Shown here: piece after piece, positions 42,708 to 51,880 of the stretch
Numbering within the stretch: position 1 is the first letter of the stretch
How the letters are laid out: each line of letters begins with the position of its first letter
NCBI GenBank assembly: GCA_014607495.2
Contig: CP053170.1
Coordinates: 4,898,001 to 4,962,000, forward strand
Source of the DNA: Carposina sasakii
Lineage: Eukaryota; Arthropoda; Insecta; Lepidoptera; Carposinidae
Direction of reading: 5' to 3'
Length of the DNA stretch: 64,000 nucleotides
Translations under genes and position numbers: made by a program
The notes under the pieces: generated by a model
The model's input: the letters and a program-made list of their open reading frames with translations, nothing else
Database searches by the model: none
Told to the model about the DNA's origin: nothing

Positions 42708-42713
42708 TATTGT
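42708..42713 (-). terminator. Candidate poly(A) signal of the gene in element E
   Basis: Minus-strand AATAAA ('gtacacaataaagctt') about 65 bases past the TGA at 42779, a normal 3' UTR distance. Confidence 0.45.
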
Positions 42714-42778
42714 GTACTCGATACAATCATTTCAAGTAACATAATACACTTAAATACTACTCCTCTTAAAAATAGTAC

Positions 42779-42894
42779 TCAAGAAACGAAACTGATGTTC
42801 CCTTTTTTAATTTTCGCAATAACAGGGTGAAATTTGCAAACTTTCATGGAGTGACTCAGACCACGAACCTGAACTTTAATTATAGGACAGACTC
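42779..42894 (-). pseudogene. Probable C-terminal coding fragment of the element E gene
   Basis: The minus frame reads PIIKVQVRGLSHSMKV, then CKFHPVIAKIKKGNISFVS and TGA, with coding-like codons, and is followed by a poly(A) signal. It is separated from the upstream exon by an inserted LINE tail (42895-42958), so it is no longer in a working transcript. The protein family was not identified. Confidence 0.4.
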
Positions 42895-42958
42895 CAACAT
42901 CATCATCTTCCTGCCCTTATCCCATTATTTATGGAGTCGGCGCAACATGGTTTCTATC
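42895..42958 (-). repeat. Short LINE tail ending in (ATG)n, inserted in the E gene
   Basis: Plus-strand 'catcatcatcttcctgccct' and 'tatcccattatttatggagt' then 'cggcgcaacatgg' is a common lepidopteran repeat tail (seen elsewhere as CATCATCATCTTCCTGCC). It divides two coding fragments. Confidence 0.5.
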
Positions 42959-43013
42959 GAAACTCACATTGCCAAAGTTTTGGCATTTGTTGGTTTTTAA
43001 AATCTTTTTCTAG
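42954..43013 (-). pseudogene. Second coding fragment of the element E gene
   Basis: After a candidate acceptor 'tttgttcacag' the minus strand reads LEKDFKNQQMPKLWQCEFR and a stop. A second AG four bases on ('ctag') restores phase with the donor of the upstream exon (phase 1), giving a Glu at the join. The DF-containing motif is typical of the segment that follows a 'YPxLxxPxGxxLL' pattern in some transposon-associated proteins (inference). Confidence 0.4.
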
Positions 43014-43092
43014 CTGTGAACAAATAAAAGAAACGTGATTATATAAAAGTACACTAAAGCAGACCAAAATTCAAAAAAACTGAACTCACTAC

Positions 43093-43311
43093 CACCTTTG
43101 GGTTTTTTAAGAGCCGCATATTCATCGAAGTATTGAGCTATGGATAACTCTTTTGCAGCAATTAACCTTGACTCTGTGGTCTCTTCCCACTTTTGTGCTA
43201 CAGCTGTCCAAGGTTCAGAAGAATTTTTGAGCCATAAAAGTTTGTCTTCTGCATCAATCTCTTCAGTTAGTCCATCTGGTAAACGTACCCTTGGAGATTG
43301 AGGTGAAGATC
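43093..43311 (-). pseudogene. Main coding exon remnant in element E, unidentified protein
   Basis: 73 codons on the minus strand without a stop, with clear coding character: RLPDGLTEEIDAEDKLLW, then KNSSEPWTAVAQKWEETTES, then AAKELSIAQYFDEYAALKKP ending KG. Acceptor side 'ttttttgtaccgtgag'; donor side AAAGGTGGTAGTGAG (two possible GT sites, both phase 1). The W-x(n)-R-x(n)-YF-x-EY-x-AL-KKP layout recalls a family of uncharacterised and SAMD3-like proteins that often travel with DNA transposons, but this is from memory and unverified. An in-frame TGA lies just upstream of the acceptor. The N-terminal exons were not found. Confidence 0.55.
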
Positions 43312-44169
43312 CTCACGGTACAAAAAAGTAATTGTTTATTTTTGTCACTTCACTGTACTTCCTACCCTACTGTTATAATAAAATAAACCGGTGAAAAGTT
43401 TTTTTTTTATATAAATTTTTAACATTAACATACACGTCGTTACGCGACTATGATTTGATAGAAATGACCGAATTTTCAAGCTACACAGCCGATTCCTTGT
43501 TTATTTTTATCAAGTTACTCGGTCAAAAATAGTATTAGCTTACTCCATTGTTAATTGCCGAGCTGTGCTTATTAACAATAGACAAGTAACTTGTTTGTTT
43601 TAAGCAAGGAAAACGGTTACATGCATCGTAGCAAGTTATTTTATTTTAGCCAACTATGATTATGTCTAAAATTAAATGACTTACATATAATTAAATAATA
43701 ATGTACGCTTGTCTATTTTTAACCAAACTTTGAGTAAACATTAGCTAACTATGATTGTGTGTAAAATTAAATAACTTACTAATCATGAAATAATAAAGTA
43801 GTTTGTCTATTTTTAATCGAAATCGGTAAGGGCAATATTTACCCAGTCTGTAATTTTGAAATAGATAAGTACTATGTTAATAATAGCCAAGAATATTTAG
43901 CAATACTTGCTTGTATAATATTAACAAAGCTTTATTGCACATTTTAAATATGTCTTGATTGAATGCAGCAGAATAATTTTTAACCGAGCTAAATTGGTAC
44001 TTTGCTAAAGATTTTTTTTTTCAGTGTACTAAAACCATAACCGTTGTAAGTAGGAGTATGCACTTCTGAAAGTCCTATCCTCCGCATACTGATATAAATT
44101 TAATGGCACCCTGAACCTAATTGTAATTCTTTTAAAATAAAATAAAAATTTAATAAAAAAAAATCATGC

Positions 44170-44345
44170 TGTAGTCGGCGCGTATTAAATACGCCGATAG
44201 AGAAAAACGGACGTATGTGTGTGTGCAACCTTCATGATCTATGCGTGTTGTAGTGTTAATGTAGAGGTGTCGGCGCGGTGCGGGGGCAGCGGTCTTTGTT
44301 TACTGTGCATGTGTCGTTGTGTGAGTTTACGTGACGGTTATACAG
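44170..44345. promoter_or_regulatory. GC/CpG-rich patch, possible promoter or untranslated exon
   Basis: Contains the palindrome 'cggcgcgtatTAAATACGCCG'-type pair (CGGCGTATT / AATACGCCG) at 44177-44197 and 'gtcggcgcggtgcgggggca'. Starkly GC-richer than its surroundings, and no repeat match. No open frame supports coding. The nature is unresolved. Confidence 0.25.
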
Positions 44346-44476
44346 AATATTTTAGAACAAATTGATCTGAGGTTTGAGAAAAATTATAAAAGTTTTGTCT
44401 TTAAAATATTGACATTATGTTTCTTGTGTATAATTATGCCGCAAAAGATCGTTACTACTTCTGGTTAGACCTTATA

Positions 44477-44776
44477 CAGGATGACTGGAAATTGGATACA
44501 TTCCTTGAAGGGGGTTATAGTAGAGCTTATTTCCAATAGATTTTCTTATACAATTCGGGGTCGGAAATCATTTCTGTTTAAGCACTCGTAACTAAATTTA
44601 AATCTAAAATGAATTCTCTATCATTTAACTACCAGATAACATCAAAGGTTCACTGTAATTGTGGAAATTAGTTTAAAAACAAATAATTTCCGACCCCGAA
44701 TTCTATAAGAATATCTATTGGAAATGAGCTCTACAATAACCGACTTCAAGGAATATATACGATTTCCGGTCACCTG
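44477..44776. mobile_element. Foldback MITE, family D
   Basis: TA|CAGGATGACTGGAAAT...'atttccggtcacctg'|TA. Long arms: 'acattccttgaagggggtta', 'tagagcttatttccaata' and 'aattcggggtcggaaatca' on the left each have a matching complement on the right, so the element folds over nearly all of its 300 bp. Confidence 0.88.
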
Positions 44777-45402
44777 TATATCAGAATAACACAAGCTAAA
44801 AAGTTCACTCTCGGACGAAGTTGCAGGCGGCTGCTAGTACTTTATCAATTTATATTCGGGACAGATTTTGGCGCCACTTTAAAAAAAAAGATTGTGACAG
44901 TTATATGCCATCGCTATAACAGAGTAACTTTCAAAATTCGAATCGTTTGAATGCATTAAACAAGAACAATGTAAAATCGCATACTTTTCAAAATTCGAAG
45001 GCATTTTAGCGCCAGTTGAAATGATTTGTCGAAGGGAAAGCATTCGATGTTCAAACGGAATACAAATCGTCGACAATTCGCGAACGAGCGAAGGAATTTG
45101 AGATGACTTGATTTATTTCCCCAATTCATAGATTGAGAAAGATGTAGACAGGATATAAATTTAGTAAGGATACCTATAATGTTTTGTTAATAATAGGTTT
45201 TACTATGTTGAATTACTTCTAAATATAGATCTCAATACCTTCTTTAGTGCAATCTTCCATGACTTGAACAGAAAGGTATTAAAAAATTAAATAAGTACCT
45301 CAGCATAGTATACCAAGATACCACATTGGCCAAATGTTTGGAATTGCTAGACCTGCCCATTTACATCTAAATTGCAAAGAGTTAGCGGTCGTATTTATCT
45401 AT
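44777..45402. other. K-like fragment then unique DNA, no gene called
   Basis: 'ctcggacgaagttgcaggcg' and 'gctgctagta' at 44811-44840 match a K tail. A 65-codon minus frame at 44879-45076 lacks support. Confidence 0.4.
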
Positions 45403-45403
45403 A

Positions 45404-45663
45404 CAGGGTGTAACAAAAAGGGTATGTTAAGCGAAAAGCTATGTAAATAGCCCACTGTAGAGAACCTGTCCACAAAATTTGAGACCCGAAATCACATGTT
45501 TATTTTTCCCGATAGTATGGAGAATTTTTAAATATCTCATAAATTTTCATACAATCTTGAAAAATAAAAATGTGATTTCGAGTCTCAAATTTTGTAGATA
45601 GGTTCTCTATAGTGGGCTATTTACATAGCTTTTCGCTTAGCATACCCTTTTTGTTACACGCTG
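45404..45663 (+). mobile_element. Foldback MITE, family B, copy 2 (best preserved)
   Basis: 260 bp between TA dinucleotides: CAGGGTGTAACAAAAAGGG left and CCCTTTTTGTTACACGCTG right. The arms run inward through 'tatgttaagcgaaaagcta', 'tgtaaatagcccactgtaga' and 'gaacct', nearly perfect for about 75 bp. Confidence 0.93.
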
Positions 45664-45716
45664 TATATGCTAGGTGCTCGGATCTTATTTCTCATCGAGA
45701 CTGCTGTTATACTCGT

Positions 45717-45965
45717 CATCATCATCATCAGCCTATTGCAGTCCACTGTTGGACAGGGCACGCCACAAGACTGCCATGGGGAGTATTTTCCCTAAGTGGT
45801 GACTACGCTGGGCAGGCGGGTTGATGACCGCAGTTTGTATTTTGGACTATGTTGTCAACACGGGAGGCGCTGCTGCCCACCTCCCGGAAACCCTTAATCG
45901 CTTCATACGATACCCACGGGCAGACCTGGGGTGGTGCGAATTCTACTCTGCCGGCACCACGCGGC
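45717..45965 (-). repeat. LINE tail L1, longest copy (minus)
   Basis: Starts at CATCATCATCATCAGCCT, then 'attgcagtccactgttggac', 'gtgactacgctgggcaggcg', 'gggaggcgctgctgccc', 'acctcccggaaacccttaat' and 'cacgggcagacctggggtgg', ending near 'ccggcaccacgcgg'. About 250 bp of 3' non-coding LINE sequence, giving the fullest L1 consensus here. Confidence 0.78.
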
Positions 45966-46284
45966 CAATTTAGTCGTATGTGATCACAATCTTGACTTAT
46001 CAGACTTGGGGTCAGGTTGTAGGGCCAACTACTAGTTGTAAATTTGGATTTCCGAAGAGTAAAGCTTTCCTTTCAGTTTAGAGAATAAATATTTATGCCG
46101 CATCCACGAGACTCATAGGTCTAGCTACGGGAATGTTACCTTTCCGTAGATTATTTGAGATAATTTATTCAATAAGCTTAAAAAGGATTTTTTTTGTAGA
46201 TATCATTTTCATTTATTTACACACATATTTGATTTAATAAATGGAATTCTTGTGTTATAGAAATGTGAGAATTTCAATCAAAGA

Positions 46285-46500
46285 ATCAGTTTTTACATAA
46301 AACATCATAAGTGTATGTCGGGCAGTGAAGCATAAAACGAGGCAAAAATCCCGCATCTTCCGCCGTTCTAAACCGCAGATTATTGCTTAGATAAATTAAA
46401 TATTATTAATTAAGGCTTACGGGTTTTGAAAATAACCCATATGTCTTAAAATAGCCTGAATGTGACTCTTAAAGGAGACAAGCAAAAATATATTTATTAT
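46285..46500 (+). repeat. Element W, second copy (ends lost)
   Basis: 'gtatgtcgggcagtgaagc', 'ataaaacgaggcaaaaatcc', 'cgcatcttccgccgttc', 'aacccatatgtcttaaaata' and 'gcctgaatgtgactcttaaa' parallel 34255-34440. The ACATAGAAT termini are not preserved. Confidence 0.7.
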
Positions 46501-47238
46501 TTTATAAGTGTAGGTAAGTAACCCTTTATATCAAAACATGAATAGAAAACTTTACTTTTACATTTGTAAGCGAATGAAACTAACTGGAACTCTAAATAAA
46601 TAACCAAGTTATCTGGAAACGAAAATTTGACATTTAAAGTTCAGGTTATTCCAATAACATTGGATAACTGCCGTGGAATAGATTAATTTTGAATTTAGTT
46701 GGAATAATTTCTATTGAAAACACTAACCCTAATGGTTTTATTAATAAGGCCGTAATTAAACTAAATGAAATCGACAACAAAAAATCGATCGATTGTGATT
46801 TGCTAATCGAGCAATCGATGCCAAAATTCGACATCTCGCTTTATTAGTGCGATACAACCTTACAACATGATGTAATGCATTGTACTATGTGGATGGATAA
46901 AAATAATATTCTCAAAAATTATCGATATTGTCTTAGACAAACAATGACTTTTGCCCGCAAAATGTTTAGATTCTCAAAGAAAATGTTTAAATTCTTTTGT
47001 AATAATAACACGATAAAGATGGTCATTTTTTCACTAGACGACACGACAATGCCCCACGACCACGACATGTCGTCATGTAATATGGTCGTGGTTTGTCGTT
47101 TTGTGGAAAAATGAGCCATACTATTCGATACATTTTTGCTTCCAAAAAAGCCGTGGTCGTATCGTGGTCATACCCACGTGGGTATCGCACAAGGTCCGTA
47201 GCACGTAGTAGGTTTTTTTTATTATTATTTTTTTTTTT
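46501..47238. other. AT-rich DNA with ATCGAT and CACGAC motif clusters
   Basis: 46770-46820 has 'aaaatcgatcgattgtgatt' and 'gagcaatcgatgcc', with several ATCGAT (DREF-like) cores. 47040-47175 has repeated CACGAC/GTCGTG words ('ccccacgaccacgac', 'ggtcgtggtttgtcg') that can pair with one another. Antiparallel short frames here are not called. Confidence 0.35.
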
Positions 47239-47411
47239 AGAATTACAATTAGTTGGTTCGTAGCACATAGCAGATTCGTAGTCCGTAGCACGCGTAGCAC
47301 GCTCGGCAACGGAATATAATATCCCAATTTTAAAAGAATTACAATTAGTTGGTTCGTAGCACATAGCAGATTCGTAGTCCGTAGCACGCGTAGCACGCTC
47401 GGCAACGGAAT
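47239..47411 (+). repeat. 77-bp direct duplication, 96-bp period
   Basis: AGAATTACAATTAGTTGGTT through 'gtagcacgcgtagcacgctc' to 'ggcaacggaat' occurs identically at 47239-47315 and 47335-47411. Words 'gtagcac' and 'cgtagca' recur within the unit. A third trace, 'aaggtccgtagcacgtagta', lies upstream at 47190. The duplication inflates two overlapping minus-strand frames. Confidence 0.95.
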
Positions 47412-49584
47412 CCCATGCCTACGCAAACAACCTAACCAAAAAGCAATATCTTTAATAAACCCAACGCTTCTAGGAAGAAACAAAGGTTCCTATAATTCGC
47501 AAATAGGTTCGAATTGAAAAATCTGTTGCAAAGGAAATTGATTTCGGCGTTTCATTATGAACCGTAGCGTGGCCGGCTCGGAATCGAACCTGTAATGTAT
47601 TTGCATTCTTAGGACTATGGGGTGATGGTACTATTTTTAAGAAAGAGCGGTATTATTAAATTTCTTTCAGTGTTTTTGTGGGTGTAGTTGGAATTAGGTT
47701 AAAGATTTTAAAACTTTTTTTCCAGGGTTTTTACGCTACATAATAAACTACAATAAAATTTTAAGTGTTTAAACACTAATTTATAACAGCAAATGAAGTC
47801 AATGAGTACCATAGAAACATAAATAATAAGAGAATTATCTATTTTCCTGGACAAATATTTGATACTTTATAGTCCAAATAACTCCGCTATACAAATTTCA
47901 CGAATAATTTTATTACTATCTAATATTGTACTACTTAATTCATTCTTGTGAAGTACCTAAGGTTAGTATAAAAAATATTTATTTTGCCCAAACATGGTAT
48001 TATGTATCTATATCGTTGTAACATTAGCCCCCCTAGCATAACCACGCATCGTGGATATCGTATCGTACGATATCGTATCGTTTATATACAAAATTTAATA
48101 TGGCGGCTATATTTATCGTATTTTGACAGGCTAAATGTCGATAAATCGGTTTATCGTATCGTGTTTCGCAGGTCACTTGTGTAGATACTAATTATTTTTT
48201 GCGTCGAAAATAATAAAAATTATGACAATCAGAGGAAGTTATGTTTTTTATTGTTTAGTTTATCCCCAGGAAAGGCAAATGTTTACCAGATGACAATGAA
48301 TTAAAGCTTGAAGAAATATATCATATATTCCAAAGATAGATATAATGATTGCAAAGTTTTTTTTTTAAATTCCGCTACCGCTTATGACTGAAACCTAATA
48401 ATAAAGGAGTGGCCGGGACGGAAAGAATCCGGGGCTAACGAGAGAGAGGTTCGGAATACAAATAGCTATCAATGACTAGTGTCGACTATACGCCAGTGTA
48501 CACCAGTGTTGTAGTTCGAAATTTTTGAAATCTGTTTTACCAATAAATTGGTCATTGTTAGACTATATTGGCAGTTATGTAGCTGATACATCAGAGGCGT
48601 GTAAATAGATTTGACTAATACCTTTGGACCCAAAGTCAACCTCACCTGCCTATCTGAAAAGTGGGTGTGTGATTTACATTCATTAGGTAGTTGAATTAAT
48701 GTCCAAACTTTCGAATATTGTTCCCAAAAAATATTACTTATTTTTCAACACTTTGGGTCTTCACAAAAGAATTTATAACACAAATTTCTAGGGCCAGACT
48801 TGATTAAGTCTAGACTTGATACATCACATACCTCAATAATTGCGAATGGGAGGAGAACAAAAACATTCACTTTTTGGGTTAAAAAAATCTAGACCTCGAA
48901 GATGTACTCTTGAGAATGTAGGTAGGTTTTTTTTTTCTTTCTTATAATACGGTAGGTACCTACTTGTTATTTCAACCGGTCATTCAAGACTCAAAGACAG
49001 CATGCAAAAATGAAGCAAACTCTTAGATGAATTATAACTAGATTCAGTGACAGCGCTCAAAAAATGACACGACAAATAGCTGCTCAATTGTATGGCTGGG
49101 CATCTATTGTCATAAATTGGTGCAAGCAAAGTCGAGTCTTATGGTAACTACATAAGATTCAAGTTTAAAAATCTAATCTAATGGAGTTATTACGTTTACA
49201 TGATTTACTGGTGCCACTTTTTATAAAGATTTTATTATGAAACCCCGCGTCTACCTATAAACACGTCACTGAGCAAACTTTTATATTCAAGTAAACAAAA
49301 TATCAATGTCAAGTGCAATAATATTAAAAAGAATTAGCGCAATTGGTTATAATATAACTATAACAGTTTCAATTTTACCTCTACTCGACGGCGTAATTGC
49401 AAATAATATTCAGACATTACATTTGAATATTTCATCAGAGTAAAGAGCCACGTAAAAGAGCACTTAAATGGCTTGTCGTTTAAGGCCTGTGTCAGTAATC
49501 TCTAGGTATTACTGCTGTTACCTGAAACAAAAAAAACTTCATTAGATACATCATATTTATATATATTCACGCTATATATATTAG
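47412..49584. other. 2.2 kb largely unique DNA; one SINE-like scrap and an ATCGTAT cluster
   Basis: 47570-47592 reads on the minus strand as 'caggttcgattccgagccgg', a polymerase III B-box context, probably a SINE scrap. 48046-48178 has repeated 'tatcgtatcgta' words. The remainder shows no gene or shared repeat. Confidence 0.4.
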
Positions 49585-50110
49585 TGGGTGGTGATAGCCC
49601 AGTGGTTAAGACGTGCATCTTCCAAGCGGGAGGCGTAAGTTCGATCCCAGTCACGGGCCTGTACCAATTTATTTATTTCATGTACAGATTTTAATGTTGC
49701 AAAATTGTCACTTAGCTCGTGCCTCGGAAAGCACGTAAAACCGTTGGTCCTGCGCCTGATCTCTCTCCGGTCGTGTCGGCTTTCCGTCCCATCGGACTTT
49801 GAGAGTAACGGAATAATAGAGAGTGCATCTGTGTTTGCGCACACACTTGTGTACTATAATATATCCTGCGTACCTGGCCAATCTCCGTAGAGATTGGTCA
49901 CCTTGGCCGGAATACGGTCGGAGATCATCATATAGTCACGCAAATTATACCCAAAGAGGTTGGGCAGAAGTGTGAAGTTAACACACCCACTTTTCACCAA
50001 TTAATTAGCCTATTAAGTTCACGAGGTAAGGGGTGAGCCTACCGCCGCTTTCCGAGCACAAATACAATAATTTAGATACCGGTAACTAATACAATGAGAA
50101 ATATTACTGA
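49585..50110 (+). mobile_element. tRNA-derived SINE S3, long composite copy
   Basis: Head GGGTGGTGATAGCCCAGTGG then 'ttaagacgtgc' (A-box region TAGCCCAGTGG) and B box AGTTCGATCCC at normal spacing. The body includes 'ctcgtgcctcggaaagcacg', 'ctctctccggtcgtgtcggc' and 'gtacctggccaatctccgta'. It continues with the module 'acccaaagaggttgggcaga' and 'cgaggtaaggggtgagcc', which also occurs alone at 40760 and 59600. Whether 49585-50110 is one element or two adjacent ones is open. Confidence 0.75.
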
Positions 50111-50466
50111 GTCATTTATATACTAGACATATACATATACTCTATTGCTTAATATATTTAAATGTTAAGCATATAAGCTGAAATAGACTATTGCCAAACG
50201 ACTATGAGTATTTTACAATAATTGAACCATGTATACTTAGGAGCTACTCGTCATGCTAACCTACTAAATTGCACGGTATACATCAAAATCTATTTACATG
50301 GGTATGCAAATTGCATGTAAATTGGTATCCAAATTAATTAATAGAACAAACAAACTAACAACTGTATGATCTCCCTCATACAGGGCCAGGATATCCGGCA
50401 ACTCATCTAGGGACATAGATCAACAAGTTATACTTGCACAGATATGTTACATTGTGTTAGGTATTA
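50111..50466. other. AT-rich DNA, nothing recognised
   Basis: No shared repeat or coding signal found. Confidence 0.45.
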
Positions 50467-50467
50467 A

Positions 50468-50578
50468 GCCTGCCCAGCGTGGTGACTATGGGCAAAACCC
50501 CCCTGTGCCAGTAGTCTTGTGGCGTGCCCTGGGGGAGGCCTATGTCTGCAGCGGACTGCAATAGGCTGAAGAAGAAGG
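50468..50578 (+). repeat. LINE tail L1, plus copy
   Basis: 'tgcccagcgtggtgactatg', 'cttgtggcgtgccctggggg' and 'gcggactgcaataggctgaa' with a GAAGAAG tail instead of GATGAT. Confidence 0.75.
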
Positions 50579-50629
50579 TATTAAGGAGATTAGCCACTGA
50601 TCCTACCATAACTATTGCTTCGTTCCATA

Positions 50630-50706
50630 CATAAATACGGCTGTGTTTCTGAAATGGGGCTGCCGCAAAAATGCAGGATCCTAAAGGAGATCTCACAGCT
50701 ATCTAA
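50630..50706 (+). repeat. Dispersed repeat N, partial copy
   Basis: 'atacggctgtgtttctgaaa', 'tggggctgccgcaaaaatgc' and 'aggatcctaaaggagatctc'. One of the clearest N starts. Confidence 0.65.
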
Positions 50707-51094
50707 AAGGAGAGCCCAGAGCTTTGCTGAGCTACGTTTAGCAAAAAGTTTGTTTTGTTTTGATCTAATATCAGTTTATTGTATAACGTTTGGAGCAAGA
50801 AAATAATCATTTCCTTACATTCAAATAACTCTAAGGTACGAAGTATCTTCTGACTAACATAATCTTTGACGTATCCTGCTTGAGGTGGATTACTAAACTT
50901 CCAAAACTTTGGCAAAGTTCACACATATAAAATGTATATGTAATATATATTCTGAACTGTGTGTAATGATCATAAACATAACCTTTTTAAATATTTTTGT
51001 TATGAAAAGCCAATTTATCAAATGCCATCCCGAAAAAAACAGGAATTTTGCGACTTTTTGTTTTTGTCTGCAGTCCATACGGGCGAAGTCTATA
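50707..51094. other. AT-rich DNA, no gene called
   Basis: Overlapping frames on both strands at 50703-51097 have AT-driven composition. The right edge 'gtctgcagtccatacgggcg' starts a K-like tail. Confidence 0.4.
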
Positions 51095-51236
51095 TAACAT
51101 ACTAGCGGCCACCCGCGATTTCGTCTACATGAACTAAAGCTAATGTGTTATTCCGATGAACATAAGCTGTAGCTGTGTACCCAGTATACCTGGCAAGTTT
51201 CAACAAAATCCATTTAGTTGTTTTTGCCTGAAAGAA
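51060..51236 (-). mobile_element. Helitron-like module K5
   Basis: 'gcagtccatacgggcgaagt' and 'agcggccacccgcgatttcg' are K tails; the body 'ggcaagtttcaacaaaatcc' and 'gcctgaaagaataacaaaca' reads in reverse like the K start. Two nested tails suggest one K element inserted beside another. Confidence 0.5.
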
Positions 51237-51281
51237 TAACAAACATACACACATATGTATCATATGTGTGTATGTTTGTTA
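51237..51281. other. Perfect hairpin, 21-bp arms, 3-base loop
   Basis: TAACAAACATACACACATAT then G, loop TAT, then the exact complement ending TTTGTTA. No mismatch in 21 pairs. It lies at the start (minus strand) of K5 and probably reflects two K starts joined head to head; a Helitron-type terminal hairpin is an alternative. Confidence 0.9.
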
Positions 51282-51435
51282 CGTAGGATGGTTTTATAAT
51301 ATTCGGTTGGTTGTAGCAGTTGTCGTTCATTCAGCAGCTCTTTTTGTCATCATTCAACCAGATCGTTCAATCCACTTCACCCGGCGTCATTCATCTCGTT
51401 CAGCCACGCCCGTTTCGACTCCTCGACGCTACCAA

Positions 51436-51680
51436 TCACTCACTACATGCGCTGAATGTGTCCAGCCCCTTTATGATATCCTGTAGGTAAACGTGTTTAG
51501 TTTCCTCAAATAGCGGTGCCGTCACATAGCGGCCACGTATACCTTCTTTACGGTGCCAACATGTGAACAGTTCCTTTAAGGCCGCTATAATATGACGGCA
51601 TACGGCACCGTTGTTATAGGGAACCACATCGCGACAGCAAAAATAGTACACCAGACACGTAAAAAGACGGACATGCGGTA
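51436..51680 (-). CDS. Unidentified open frame, possible coding remnant
   Basis: About 80 codons on the minus strand, with no upstream ATG until a K module interrupts, ending TGA. Contains VCRHIIAALKELFTCWHRKE, then 'GIRGRYVTAPLFEETKHVYL' and 'QDIIKGLDTFSACSE'. Codon choice is mixed G/C and looks protein-like compared with its surroundings. It is cut at its 5' side by the K4 module at 51683. The family was not recognised; a transposon gene remnant or a host exon are both possible. The facing plus-strand frame is its shadow. Confidence 0.35.
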
Positions 51681-51682
51681 AA

Positions 51683-51880
51683 TTTTTATATATAGAAATC
51701 TTCTGTTTGTGTGTTTGTAATTGAACTCCTTCTAAACGGCTGGACCGATTTTGATTTTTTTTTTTTGTGTGTGTTCAAATGCGTTCGAGAATAGTTTAGA
51801 TTTACAATTCGGCCAACAAGAACAAGTTTTTCTGCAGTCCACGCGGACGGAGTCGCGGGCGTCCACAAGTATCTTATAGG
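51683..51880 (+). mobile_element. Helitron-like module K4
   Basis: 'tatatatagaaatcttctgt', 'actccttctaaacggctgga', 'ccgattttgat' and 'gcagtccacgcggacggagt' then CGCGGGCGTCCA at the end: the usual K order with a different middle. Confidence 0.6.

Larger units (their letters stand above)
41492..44026 (-). mobile_element. DNA transposon E, CACTG ends, subterminal repeats, gene remnant
   Basis: 2535 bp flanked by TA. Ends CACTGAAAAAA and TTTTTTTCAGTG. The left 700 bp and right 550 bp are full of AAGTTACT / AGTAACTT and related words ('agccaagttactttg', 'accgagtaacttgc', 'aagtaacttgtttg'), a subterminal repeat array. CAC...GTG ends with subterminal repeats are a hallmark of the CACTA/EnSpm (CMC) group. 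The middle holds a decayed minus-strand gene (42779-43311) with a poly(A) signal at 42708. A family C MITE (42185-42450) and a small LINE tail are nested in it. No transposase domain was recognised, so it is a deletion derivative or an unusual member. Confidence 0.65.

Noticed and set aside
47023..47483. Two overlapping minus frames of 113 and 120 codons
   Set aside because: Internal repetition comes from the 77-bp DNA duplication, and two phases are equally open, so no protein is implied.
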